This document shows positions 23,696 through 31,556 of a stretch of 37,294 nucleotides of DNA, piece by piece. Below the pieces are notes generated by a model that saw nothing but the letters and a program-made list of their open reading frames with translations, was not told the DNA's origin and searched no databases. The stretch comes from an uncultured Clostridia bacterium (GTDB taxonomy: Bacteria > Bacillota > Clostridia > Christensenellales > UBA1242). A program made the position numbers and the translations under genes. The DNA lies in contig CAKVHY010000012.1 of NCBI GenBank assembly GCA_934754335.1, positions 1-37,294 of the forward strand. The letters run 5' to 3'. The first letter of the stretch is position 1. Every line of letters starts with the position of its first letter.

Positions 23696-23934
23696 CTTAA
23701 TCCCATATTAGTATAACAATATTTAAGCAAAATAACAAACATTTTCAACCAATTGTTGATATTGATATTCTTTATAAGGTTTTATTCTAACATAAACAAG
23801 AATAAAACTTTACATATTGTATTTTTAGCAAATCAATAAAAAATTTTATTTGTTGTTATTCCTGCATTATTCTAAACAATTTTTATATAAAGATTTAACG
23901 CTTTTGCAAATATTCGTTGATTTGTTTAATAATT

Positions 23935-25092
23935 CTAAACATAATTACGGTCTATGTCTAAAACGAAATTATATGTCATTTTGCCATTATTAAATTCTTT
24001 ATTTAATTGCTTGATTATATCTTGTTTTGTAACATTGACTTCAAAAGGTACAATTACGTCAAAAACTAAGTTTGTATGGGTTTCGCCTTTTACAACTCTA
24101 AAATCGTGAATAGACAACTTGTTGTTTAATTTTTTCACACTTGAAAGAGCACGTCGTTTTAATGCTTGAACTTCTTTGTTGTTATTTTGAATAGGGTCTG
24201 TGTGAATAACCAAATTTATGCCTAATTCATTCAAAAAATCTTCTTCAATTCTATCTATGATATCATGAGTTTTCATTGGGTCAACATCGGCTGATACTTC
24301 CACGTGAACAGATGCAAAATATTTTCCTTGACCATACGAATGAAGCATCAATTCGTGAGTACCTAAAACGCCATCATAACTTCTAAGTTTTGTTTTGATT
24401 TTTTTAACAAACTCTTTATCGGGCTTAACGCCAAGCAAAGGATTTATTGTTTCAATTAAAATCTTTATTCCAGAGATTATAACGAATATCGAAACGCCTG
24501 CTCCAACGTAGCCATCAATATTGCTTCCTGTTATCCAGATAACTATCATGGCGATAAAGGTTGCAAACGTAACTATAATATCGTTTCTTGCATCAATGGC
24601 GTTTGCCTTGATTGTTTCTGAGTTGATTGCTTTTGAAATTCTATAATATAAAATTAGTTGCGAAACTTTAACAAGTATGCTTAATAAAAGTATTATGCAA
24701 ACAGTTAAATTTACTGTAATTTCCATAGGATTTATGATTTTTTCAATGGACGATTTACAAAGCAAAACCCCAATCATGCAAATTAAAACTGCCACCAATA
24801 AACCTGTGATATATTCATATCTTGCGTGACCAAAAGGATGCTCTTTATCTGCTGGCTTAGAAGCAAGTTTGAAGCCGAAAAATGAAATGATTGACGATGC
24901 ACCATCGGTTAAGTTGTTGATTGCATCTGAAACAATCGCAATAGATCCGCTTATTAATCCAATTACAAGTTTTGCTATAAATAAAAGTATGTTGGTTATA
25001 ATTCCAAACACACTTGCAAATATTCCATATTTAAATCGGACTTCAGGGTTGGTTGTGTTTTTATAATCTTTAATAAATATTTTTTCTAACAT
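23935..25092 (-). CDS. Cation diffusion facilitator transporter, Mn-type motifs
   Basis: 385 residues, six membrane helices plus a cytoplasmic C-terminal domain. It exports divalent metal ions in exchange for protons. The metal site residues are DxxxD twice: SDAINNLTD in helix 2 and DARND in helix 5 (IDARNDIIVTFATF). In zinc CDFs the first is HxxxD-type; the Asn/Asp pattern here is that of the manganese/iron subgroup. HPFGHARYEY precedes helix 3. The cytoplasmic domain (HELMLHSYGQGKYFASVHVE, DRIEEDF) ends with an extra ferredoxin-like region, so the protein is longer than the roughly 300-residue average. Mn specificity is inferred. Confidence 0.92.
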   Translation of the reverse strand: MLEKIFIKDYKNTTNPEVRFKYGIFASVFGIITNILLFIAKLVIGLISGSIAIVSDAINNLTDGASSIISFFGFKLASKPADKEHPFGHARYEYITGLLVAVLICMIGVLLCKSSIEKIINPMEITVNLTVCIILLLSILVKVSQLILYYRISKAINSETIKANAIDARNDIIVTFATFIAMIVIWITGSNIDGYVGAGVSIFVIISGIKILIETINPLLGVKPDKEFVKKIKTKLRSYDGVLGTHELMLHSYGQGKYFASVHVEVSADVDPMKTHDIIDRIEEDFLNELGINLVIHTDPIQNNNKEVQALKRRALSSVKKLNNKLSIHDFRVVKGETHTNLVFDVIVPFEVNVTKQDIIKQLNKEFNNGKMTYNFVLDIDRNYV

Positions 25093-25284
25093 TTAAAACC
25101 TCTATAATTTATAATGATATTTTAAAATTCTTGGCATTTGCTAGCATGAGATGTATTTTAAAGTATGTTGCCATGATTTATCTTGAATTTTGCTTAAAGT
25201 TTTTTATTAAGTGAGATATATTTTATCATTACAAAACTAATTTTCAAAACATCTTTAACAAATTTATTTTTTTTAACTAATCTC

Positions 25285-25313
25285 TTGACAAACCCCTGTC
25301 TTTACTATAAAAT
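25285..25313 (+). promoter_or_regulatory. Promoter of tRNA-Thr
   Basis: TTGACA 25285-25290, 17-bp spacer, TAAAAT 25308-25313, more than 100 bases before the tRNA. The remaining part of the 25093-25428 gap is AT-rich and shows no gene. Confidence 0.6.
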
Positions 25314-25428
25314 TAACTTTGTAAAGTTTCCGTTGCTTATTATTATAATATATATCAAGTTGATTTAAGTTTACAAATTAATTTTAATAGATAATTTGAA
25401 GTGTTAAAATTTATTTTATAAAAAATAT

Positions 25429-25504
25429 GCTGGTATACCTCAGGCGGTAGAGGACTGCATTGGTAATGCAGCTGTCCCGGGTCCGAGTCCCGGTACCAGC
25501 TCCA
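25429..25504 (+). tRNA. tRNA-Thr(GGU)
   Basis: GCTGGTA acceptor with TACCAGC; anticodon loop TTGGTAA gives GGU; GGTCCGAGTCC T arm; encoded CCA to 25504. 76 nt. Confidence 0.96.
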
Positions 25505-25511
25505 AGTAAAT

Positions 25512-25537
25512 AAAAAGGCCTTATGAAGGCTTTTTTT
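25512..25537 (+). terminator. Terminator of tRNA-Thr
   Basis: GCCTT/AAGGC core with an A/T outer stem and seven T (25531-25537). Confidence 0.82.
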
Positions 25538-25612
25538 ATTTTGCAATCATGCTTCCTGGGCAAAAATGAAGTTTTTCAAAAAACGAAATTGCAAAGCAGT
25601 GAGAATATTATA

Positions 25613-26125
25613 TCAAAAACAACTTTTATCTATTTTGAATCCTATTGGTGAACAACTTGGTACAATAGGAAATGGCAGGTTTTCAGCAACTGGAATTTTA
25701 AACGCCAGCCCAATGAATGCTGTAATATTCACTCCGCTAGTTACACATATTACTGTATCATTTTCGTCATATTTAAATACAATATCTTTTAGTGCTTGCC
25801 TTATTCTTGTTTGGCAGTCTGACCATGTTTCTGTTTTTATTACGTTTTTTCCATTTTCAATTACCTCGTAAACTTTGTTATATTCGTTAAACCTAGGTTC
25901 GTTAAATATTGGAACATTTATATGCTTGTTAATAATCTCAGCAGTTTTAACACATCTAAAATATGGACTTGTGTATATTGCTTTTATGTTTGCCTTTTCA
26001 GACATCATTTTTAAAAGTTCAGCGGTTAGTTCTGCATCTTGAACTCCAAGTGGCTGAATATCGTCATTTGGGTTTGAAGGATTTCCTTTTTGCCTAAGTG
26101 CGTGATGAATATACATTATTATCAT
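25613..26125 (-). CDS. Histidine-phosphatase-fold protein with degenerate active site
   Basis: 170 residues. The layout follows the phosphoglycerate-mutase-like superfamily: MYIHHALRQKGNPSNPNDDI, a PLGVQDAELTAELL helix, YTSPYFRCVKTAEII, then FNEYNK and TVICVTSGVNITAFIGLAF. The usual RHG motif reads H-H-A and the second catalytic His (normally V..HG) reads V-T-S-G. The R in SPYFRC is kept. The first His may survive, but the Arg of RHG and the second His are missing, so classical phosphatase activity is doubtful. The minus-strand RBS is AAAGGAA. Confidence 0.78.
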   Translation of the reverse strand: MIIMYIHHALRQKGNPSNPNDDIQPLGVQDAELTAELLKMMSEKANIKAIYTSPYFRCVKTAEIINKHINVPIFNEPRFNEYNKVYEVIENGKNVIKTETWSDCQTRIRQALKDIVFKYDENDTVICVTSGVNITAFIGLAFKIPVAENLPFPIVPSCSPIGFKIDKSCF

Positions 26126-26297
26126 TTTATAATTCCTTTTTGTGTTCTATATAAGCATTGTATCATAACTAAATCATGCTTGTAAAGTTGATAAAAAAGA
26201 AGTTGAGTTTTTATTTTAAATCAATTAGAAAATAAGGGAGTATATGTTATAATAAAATTATAGATAAAAACATTGGCAGATAATAGGAGAAAACAAG

Positions 26298-26843
26298 ATG
26301 AAATATATAGTGTTGCTTCGGGGAGTAAATATAAGCGGAAAGAATAAAATAGCGATGCCAAAACTAAAAAGAGTTTTGGAACAAAGTGGCTTTAAAAATG
26401 TTTTAACTTATCTAAATAGCGGAAATGTTATTCTTGAAAGCGATGTTGCAAACAAAGATATCATTAGCCAAAAAGTTTTTGAAATTATAAATGAAGAATT
26501 TCAGTTGGAAATTCCTGTTTTTGTAACAACAGATTTAGAACTTGAAGATATTTTAAATAATAGCCCTGATTGGTGGGGGACAATCGATAAGAATATTTAT
26601 GACAATTTAATTTTCATAATCTCACCAGCAACTTATAATGAAGTTTATGAAACGATTGGAAGTCCAAGTGAGAATATTGATAAAATTCAAGAATATAAAA
26701 ATCATATATTTTGGTCGTTTGATTTAAAGTATTATAGAAAATCTAATTGGTGGATAAAAACTGCAAGTACTGTTATAAAAGATAAGATTACAATTAGAAC
26801 TGCAAACACTGTTAAGAAAGTTTTAGAGTTGTGCAAAAGATAA
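26298..26843 (+). CDS. DUF1697-family protein
   Basis: 181 residues. The N-terminus MKYIVLLRGVNISGKNKIAM, then L...GF.NV.TYLNSGNVI (GFKNVLTYLNSGNVILES) is the signature of DUF1697, a small cytoplasmic family of unknown function. IFWSFD, YYRKSNWWIKTAST and ITIRTANTVKKV complete it. RBS AGGAG. It is a single gene, ended by a hairpin whose copy also follows the next gene. Confidence 0.92.
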   Translation: MKYIVLLRGVNISGKNKIAMPKLKRVLEQSGFKNVLTYLNSGNVILESDVANKDIISQKVFEIINEEFQLEIPVFVTTDLELEDILNNSPDWWGTIDKNIYDNLIFIISPATYNEVYETIGSPSENIDKIQEYKNHIFWSFDLKYYRKSNWWIKTASTVIKDKITIRTANTVKKVLELCKR

Positions 26844-26854
26844 TAAATAAAGTA

Positions 26855-26901
26855 TTAAAAAAGTGGCTAACTTTAGCCACTTTTTATATTTTGCGTACTA
26901 C
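26855..26901 (+). terminator. Terminator of DUF1697 gene, repeat copy A
   Basis: AAAAAGTGGCTAA / TTAGCCACTTTTT stem with a CT centre, then TATATTTTGCGTACTAC. 45 of 47 bases are identical to 28104-28150; the two differences turn the central CT into AG. Confidence 0.9.
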
Positions 26902-27030
26902 ATAAATTTTTAAATTTTGGCGTAATTAAAATAAAAGGGAAATAGGAATTTTATTTCAGTTATGGTATTTGTTTTGGAAATAAAGTAAAACATGTTATAT
27001 TATATTTAATTAAATGGTGAGGGGAAGATA

Positions 27031-28077
27031 ATGGATATTATGGATTTGGGTAAAGACATGCAAAAGAAAATAGAGAGAATGTTACTTGATTCGGAATTTA
27101 GAGAATTTTGTAGGAGAGAGAGAACCCATAAAGATTTTGATGAAATCTTTAAAGATAGTAAAAAGATTGCAAAAATTAATATATCTAACATAAAGATAAA
27201 TCGATCATTAATTTCTAATCTGCATGCGTTTACTCCTGAGCAGATTAAAACAGATGTGTTGGGATTTTACAAACATTTAGATGATTTAGATCCAAATGGG
27301 ACAAATCTAACGGATATAATTAAGGAAAATGCTCAATATCTTCGAACAAAACCGAAAAATAAAGATGAAAGGTCGTTTTGTGCAAGCGGGATTGATAGAG
27401 ATGGAAATAAGCACAAGGAGATTTTTATAAATATTGAAGGGCGAATCAATGATGCAAGCAATGCAATACATGAGATGTGTCATTCATGTTGTAAGACATT
27501 TTTAGAATCCGAGAAAAGAAAGGATTGGCGAGTAGATGAAGTTCCAACCTTAATTACAGACAACTTATCTACAGATTATTTAAAACAAACGCATCCGGAA
27601 TTTAAGGAAAACTTTTTAGAAAATGAAAAGTTTACAGAAGTTTTTAATGTAAAAAAGGCAAGAGAATGCGTAGCAGATGCTCTGATTATTAAGATAATGT
27701 GTGGAGAAGTATCTGTAACAGAAGCATTGAATCAGTATGGTGATTTGTACAACGATTTCCCTGATATTTTGCCAACTAAATTATCGCAGATAGAAGAAGG
27801 CCGATATAACCCATTATATGAATATAGATATCTTGTTCCCAGAGCAATTTCAACTGAGATGGCTGAGCGATATCGTGAAAATCCTGAACTGGTGGCAAAA
27901 CAAATAAAAGAAGTTATAGATGATAATCACAAATTAACACAAGAAGAAACTTTGAAAATTTTGGAATTGCCAGAAAAAGATAAATTGCTTGATGATTATG
28001 TTTCAAAATTTTCAAGCAGAATTCAGGAAATAAATGATGAACAAAATAAATTGGGATATGATAATCCATCATCTTAA
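27031..28077 (+). CDS. HExxH zinc-metalloprotease-like protein of unknown role
   Basis: 348 residues, RBS GAGGGGAAG, start ATG 27031. The central segment NAIHEMCHSC has H147-E148-x-x-H151, and a Glu (E170 in VDEVPTLITD) follows 18 residues later, the spacing expected of a gluzincin third ligand. No signal peptide or membrane segment is seen, so it would act in the cytoplasm or be delivered by an unknown route. The N-terminal 120 residues are charged and helical; the C-terminal 100 include SQIEEGRYNPLYEYRYLVPR and an EVIDDNHKLTQEETLKILEL helix. It is bounded on both sides by nearly identical terminators, which suggests an inserted gene. The protease call rests on the motif and spacing alone. 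Confidence 0.7.
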   Translation: MDIMDLGKDMQKKIERMLLDSEFREFCRRERTHKDFDEIFKDSKKIAKINISNIKINRSLISNLHAFTPEQIKTDVLGFYKHLDDLDPNGTNLTDIIKENAQYLRTKPKNKDERSFCASGIDRDGNKHKEIFINIEGRINDASNAIHEMCHSCCKTFLESEKRKDWRVDEVPTLITDNLSTDYLKQTHPEFKENFLENEKFTEVFNVKKARECVADALIIKIMCGEVSVTEALNQYGDLYNDFPDILPTKLSQIEEGRYNPLYEYRYLVPRAISTEMAERYRENPELVAKQIKEVIDDNHKLTQEETLKILELPEKDKLLDDYVSKFSSRIQEINDEQNKLGYDNPSS

Positions 28078-28103
28078 AAAATCTATAACTGATAATTTGA
28101 TTG

Positions 28104-28150
28104 TTAAAAAAGTGGCTAAAGTTAGCCACTTTTTATATTTTGCGTACTAC
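28104..28150 (+). terminator. Terminator of the HExxH gene, repeat copy B
   Basis: Same sequence as 26855-26901 with the centre reversed (AG in place of CT). It lies between converging genes and has A and T runs on both sides, so it can act in both directions. Confidence 0.9.
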
Positions 28151-28161
28151 CTATATTAAAT

Positions 28162-29577
28162 TTAATTAAGGTTTAAAAATTGTTCCCAGTTTTTAAACTC
28201 TAAAAGAGCATTATCTTTTGAGTTTGTTTCAATAAATATTCTAAGAATTGGCTCTGTTCCTGAAAACCTAATATTAACCCAATCGTTATTTCTATACACA
28301 ATCTTTAAATAATCAGTTTTAATAATTTCTTTAACTTCTCGCATTTTTACAGGATAGTTATCGTTATTAAAAACTTTATTCTTTATCTCAGAGGCAAGGG
28401 AAGGAGTGTAGGTGTAAGATCTATCAAAAGTCTTTTTATCGTAGTTATTTGCAAAAGTTAAAACTTCGCTTACAATTTCGCTAAAAGGTTTCTTTAATTC
28501 TGAAATCATTTTAATAACCAAGCCAATAGTTAGCAAACTATCTTTTCCCCAGATGTGATTTTTCACAGCCAACCCGCCACTACTTTCTCCGCCAATTATA
28601 GCATCAGTTTCTATAAGTTTGCTTGAAATATACTTAAATCCAACCGGAACTTCATAGCACTTATAACCTAAGTTATTAGCAACAACGTCGCATAAAGATG
28701 TGGTGCAACAGTTTTTAACAATCCCACCGCATTTGTTTTGATATTTAACCATGTAATAATAAATTACAGCCAAAATGATATTATTATCTATATAGTTGCC
28801 TTTTTCGTCGATTACTGCAAGCCTATCGCCATCAGCATCTAAGGCAAAACCAATATTTGCTTTGCTATTTAAAACATTTTGTTTTAGGTTTTCAATATTG
28901 TTTGGAGTTGGAGCAGGGGCTATAAATTTGAAGAATGCATCTCTTCTTCCGTTTATTATTTTATATTCTTTTAATCCGATTCCATTAGATAATTTTTTTA
29001 ATTCTTCCACAGACGAGCCAAATTTTGCATCAAACACTACTTTCAGTCCTTGCCCGGATTTTTCAAGTTCTTGGTTTTTGATAAGGTGGGAAATATATTT
29101 ATCTATATATGAAACCATAAAAATCTTTTTATTTAATTCTTCATTAAAGTCTGAAGATTTGATGATTTTAAGTTTGTCCATTTCGTTCTCTATTTCGTTT
29201 GTGGCTTCAAGCGGAGCATCTTTTCCTTCAGTTACAAACACCTTGATTCCGTTAAACATATATGGATTATGACTTGCTGTTATCATAATGCCATAAGGAT
29301 TGTTATTTAATTTTGACGCAAACATAACCACGGGCGTGGTGCAGGCTTTTGGAAAATACTCCACTTTGAAATCATTTCCAGCAAAGATTTCCGCACACCA
29401 TTTGGCAAAATTTTCAGAAGCAAACCTGTAATCATAGCCAATACAAATTTCTCTTTTTAAGTTTTTTGCAATACTTATGTTGCAAATTGCTTGGCAAATA
29501 TTTTGAACGTTCTCCCTAGTGAAATCATCACCAATAATGCCCCTAAATCCGCCAGTACCAAATTTAATCTTTTTCAT
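28162..29577 (-). CDS. Phosphoglucomutase/phosphomannomutase family enzyme
   Basis: 471 residues, a full-length alpha-D-phosphohexomutase. It interconverts hexose 1- and 6-phosphates for cell-envelope sugar supply. All four active-site loops are present: the catalytic serine in ITASHNPYMFNGIK (near residue 100), Mg2+ loop DADGDR, sugar loop GGESSGG, and phosphate loop RFSGTEP. The N-terminus KFGTGGFRGIIGDDF is typical. The specific sugar and gene name (such as pgcA or manB) cannot be fixed by motif. It is single on the minus strand, diverging from the Nudix gene. Confidence 0.95.
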   Translation of the reverse strand: MKKIKFGTGGFRGIIGDDFTRENVQNICQAICNISIAKNLKREICIGYDYRFASENFAKWCAEIFAGNDFKVEYFPKACTTPVVMFASKLNNNPYGIMITASHNPYMFNGIKVFVTEGKDAPLEATNEIENEMDKLKIIKSSDFNEELNKKIFMVSYIDKYISHLIKNQELEKSGQGLKVVFDAKFGSSVEELKKLSNGIGLKEYKIINGRRDAFFKFIAPAPTPNNIENLKQNVLNSKANIGFALDADGDRLAVIDEKGNYIDNNIILAVIYYYMVKYQNKCGGIVKNCCTTSLCDVVANNLGYKCYEVPVGFKYISSKLIETDAIIGGESSGGLAVKNHIWGKDSLLTIGLVIKMISELKKPFSEIVSEVLTFANNYDKKTFDRSYTYTPSLASEIKNKVFNNDNYPVKMREVKEIIKTDYLKIVYRNNDWVNIRFSGTEPILRIFIETNSKDNALLEFKNWEQFLNLN

Positions 29578-29660
29578 ATGCTTTATACCTCTTTTTCAGT
29601 ATGATTATAACAAAAAATAATGCAATAGTCTTATAAATTAAGGGTTTAAATGAAAAATAT

Positions 29661-29689
29661 TTGTTTAAATTTGATTTAAGTGATATAAT
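29661..29689 (+). promoter_or_regulatory. Probable promoter of the Nudix gene at 29710
   Basis: TTGTTT 29661-29666, 17-bp spacer, TATAAT 29684-29689. Confidence 0.5.
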
Positions 29690-29709
29690 TTTCATTAAAG
29701 AGAGAAAAT

Positions 29710-30198
29710 ATGGAATATTTAGGGTTATTTGATAACAGTGGAAATCCACTGCATAAAACAATTGTTAGGGGAAATAAAGATTTCAAAACTGGTGAAAACA
29801 TTAAGTTGGCAACTATTTGGATAAAATGTAAAGATGAATTTTTAATTCAAAAGTGTTCAATAGAAAAAGGCGGAGAATTTGCCACCACTGGCGGACATGT
29901 TCAAGCGGGAAAAACTAGTTTGGAACAAGCAGTTTTGGAATTGAAGGAAGAATTAAATTTAGATGTTGAAAAATCTCAATTACGTTTTTTAGGGAATATT
30001 TATAGACCGCATGCGATTTTTGATGTTTTCATTCTTGAAGATGATAATTTGAAAACTTTTAAGTTTGTGCTTCAGAAAGAAGAAGTGGAAAGTGTGCACT
30101 GGCTAAAGACGGGTGATATTTTAGAGTTGGTTAAAGATGGCAAACTTCGAGCATCTTCTGCCGAGCAATTTGCAAAATTTATACAAAAAAACTCTTAA
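29710..30198 (+). CDS. Nudix-family protein with altered Nudix box
   Basis: 162 residues. It begins MEYLGLFDNSGNPLHKTIVR, as in Nudix proteins close to the isopentenyl-diphosphate isomerase-like group. The box reads GHVQAGKTSLEQAVLELKEEL: the catalytic EE pair and final L-N-L are kept, but the first E is K and the R of REUXEE is L. This may be a subfamily trait rather than decay, because the rest (IWIKCKDEFLIQKCS, VHWLKTGDILEL) is well preserved. Substrate unknown. The stop codon sits inside a bidirectional terminator shared with the converging TspO gene. Confidence 0.85.
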   Translation: MEYLGLFDNSGNPLHKTIVRGNKDFKTGENIKLATIWIKCKDEFLIQKCSIEKGGEFATTGGHVQAGKTSLEQAVLELKEELNLDVEKSQLRFLGNIYRPHAIFDVFILEDDNLKTFKFVLQKEEVESVHWLKTGDILELVKDGKLRASSAEQFAKFIQKNS

Positions 30199-30214
30199 GG
30201 TTTTTAAGAGTTTT
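30188..30214. terminator. Bidirectional terminator over two converging stop codons
   Basis: AAAACTCTTAA (30188-30198) pairs with TTAAGAGTTTT (30204-30214). The stem includes the Nudix stop (30196-30198) and reaches the TspO stop at 30213, a very compact arrangement. Confidence 0.8.
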
Positions 30215-30671
30215 AATTTAAAATCCATAAACATAGATTCAAACACGATGCAATGCTTAACCAAATAGGATAGATTAAAAGCAATTTGGCGAATAAATTC
30301 TCAGTTTTAATAAGTTCAATCCATAAGAACCAGCCCATTATTAAGTTGATAATTATAACCACTAATCCTAAAAAAGTTAAGTTAAGGGTGAAGAACACTA
30401 AGCACCAAAGCACATTCAATATTCCATTTAAGATGAATAGAATTGCTAGTTGTTTGCTAAATTTGCCTTGATTTATTAAAGAGATATTGCAAATGATTGC
30501 AAGAAGATAGATGATTGACCAAACAATAGGAATTATGAAGTTTGGTAGCCATTGAGAAGGTGTGGTTAAAGAATTAAACCAATCCATGCCAAGATTTACA
30601 AACACGCTTCCTAAAACAGCCACTAAAATTATTAAAATTGTTGAGATTATTTGACTTTTTGCTTTACTCAT
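30213..30671 (-). CDS. tspO: TspO/MBR-family membrane protein
   Basis: 152 residues with five hydrophobic segments, the usual size. Family landmarks are FNSLTTPSQWLPNFIIPIVW, then SIIYLLAIIC, NGILNVLWCLVFF in helix 3 and LLIYPIWLSIASCLNLCLW in helix 5. TspO proteins bind porphyrins and other hydrophobic ligands in the membrane. The bacterial role is regulatory or stress-related; the ligand here is unknown. It converges on the Nudix gene through a shared terminator and diverges from the HD-domain gene. Confidence 0.9.
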   Translation of the reverse strand: MSKAKSQIISTILIILVAVLGSVFVNLGMDWFNSLTTPSQWLPNFIIPIVWSIIYLLAIICNISLINQGKFSKQLAILFILNGILNVLWCLVFFTLNLTFLGLVVIIINLIMGWFLWIELIKTENLFAKLLLIYPIWLSIASCLNLCLWILN

Positions 30672-30753
30672 ATAATTAGTTTACTAAATTAATCAAACAA
30701 TTATTCTTGGAGAAGGTAGAAAGATTTTATACAATAAAATTAGAAGGTGTAAT

Positions 30754-31398
30754 ATGCGAAAAGAACTAAAAGATTATATAATGAAGAACATTAAAGAAAA
30801 GTATAAGCATTTTGATAAAGCACATAATGTTCAACATTATAATTACGTTACAAAAAACTGTGTAAATTATGGTAAAAAGTTAATTGAAAAGGGTGAAAAT
30901 ATTGATTTAGATATAGCATACATAGTCGGTGCTTTTCATGATATCGGAATTATCAACGGAAGAGAAAATCATGCACTAAGTTCAGGGAAAATTGTCCGAG
31001 TAGATGCGGAGTTGAAAAAATATTATGATAACAACACGATTGAGATCATAGCAGAAGCAGTTGAAGACCATTCTTCACACTTAAGTTATGAGCCAAGAAA
31101 TATTTATGGTAAGATTGTGGCTGATGCTGATAGAAGCAATTCAAAATACTTGATTTTTTCCAGACCAATTAAATATAGATTAAAAAATGTTGGTTGTAAA
31201 TCGAAAAATGAAATTATTGATGAAGTTTATGAGTTCGTAAAAAATAAATATGGACGAGATGGATATGTAAAATACTGGTTAAATATTAAAGAGACCATTA
31301 CAGAGCAAGATAATATATGGAACTTATTAGATGATGAAGAATCATGTAGAAGGTATATTGAAGGCTTATTTGATGAAATCACAAAAGGCAGGTTTTAG
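30754..31398 (+). CDS. HD-domain phosphohydrolase
   Basis: 214 residues, RBS GAAGGTG. The metal-binding residues are visible in order: H in HNVQHYNYV, HD in GAFHDIGIINGRENHALSS, H in VEDHSSHLSYEP and D in VADADRSN. This is the HD superfamily pattern of nucleotide or phosphate-ester hydrolases (YedJ/uncharacterised HD type). It is cytoplasmic and the substrate is unknown. The C-terminus (NIWNLLDDEESCRRYIEGLF) is helical. It is a single gene followed after about 160 bases by the lipoprotein gene. Confidence 0.9.
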   Translation: MRKELKDYIMKNIKEKYKHFDKAHNVQHYNYVTKNCVNYGKKLIEKGENIDLDIAYIVGAFHDIGIINGRENHALSSGKIVRVDAELKKYYDNNTIEIIAEAVEDHSSHLSYEPRNIYGKIVADADRSNSKYLIFSRPIKYRLKNVGCKSKNEIIDEVYEFVKNKYGRDGYVKYWLNIKETITEQDNIWNLLDDEESCRRYIEGLFDEITKGRF

Positions 31399-31482
31399 AA
31401 CTTGCTTTTTTGTTTTTTAAACACCAAAATCATACAAATTTTGCTAAAAATTTACAAAATCTGGAAAAAATCGCCAAAACAC

Positions 31483-31511
31483 TTGAATTGACTTGCCAAA
31501 TAGCCTATAAT
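31483..31511 (+). promoter_or_regulatory. Promoter of the collagen-like lipoprotein gene
   Basis: TTGAAT 31483-31488, 17-bp spacer, TATAAT 31506-31511. Confidence 0.7.
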
Positions 31512-31556
31512 TTATTTTGATGTCGTTTTGACAAAATAAATGTTTTGGAGATAAAA

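Noticed and set aside
25355..25546. Minus-strand ORF of 63 codons
   Set aside because: It runs through the antisense of tRNA-Thr and its terminator.
28796..29272. 158-codon plus-strand ORF
   Set aside because: It is antisense to the phosphohexomutase, whose motifs are complete; the long frame arises from codon bias.
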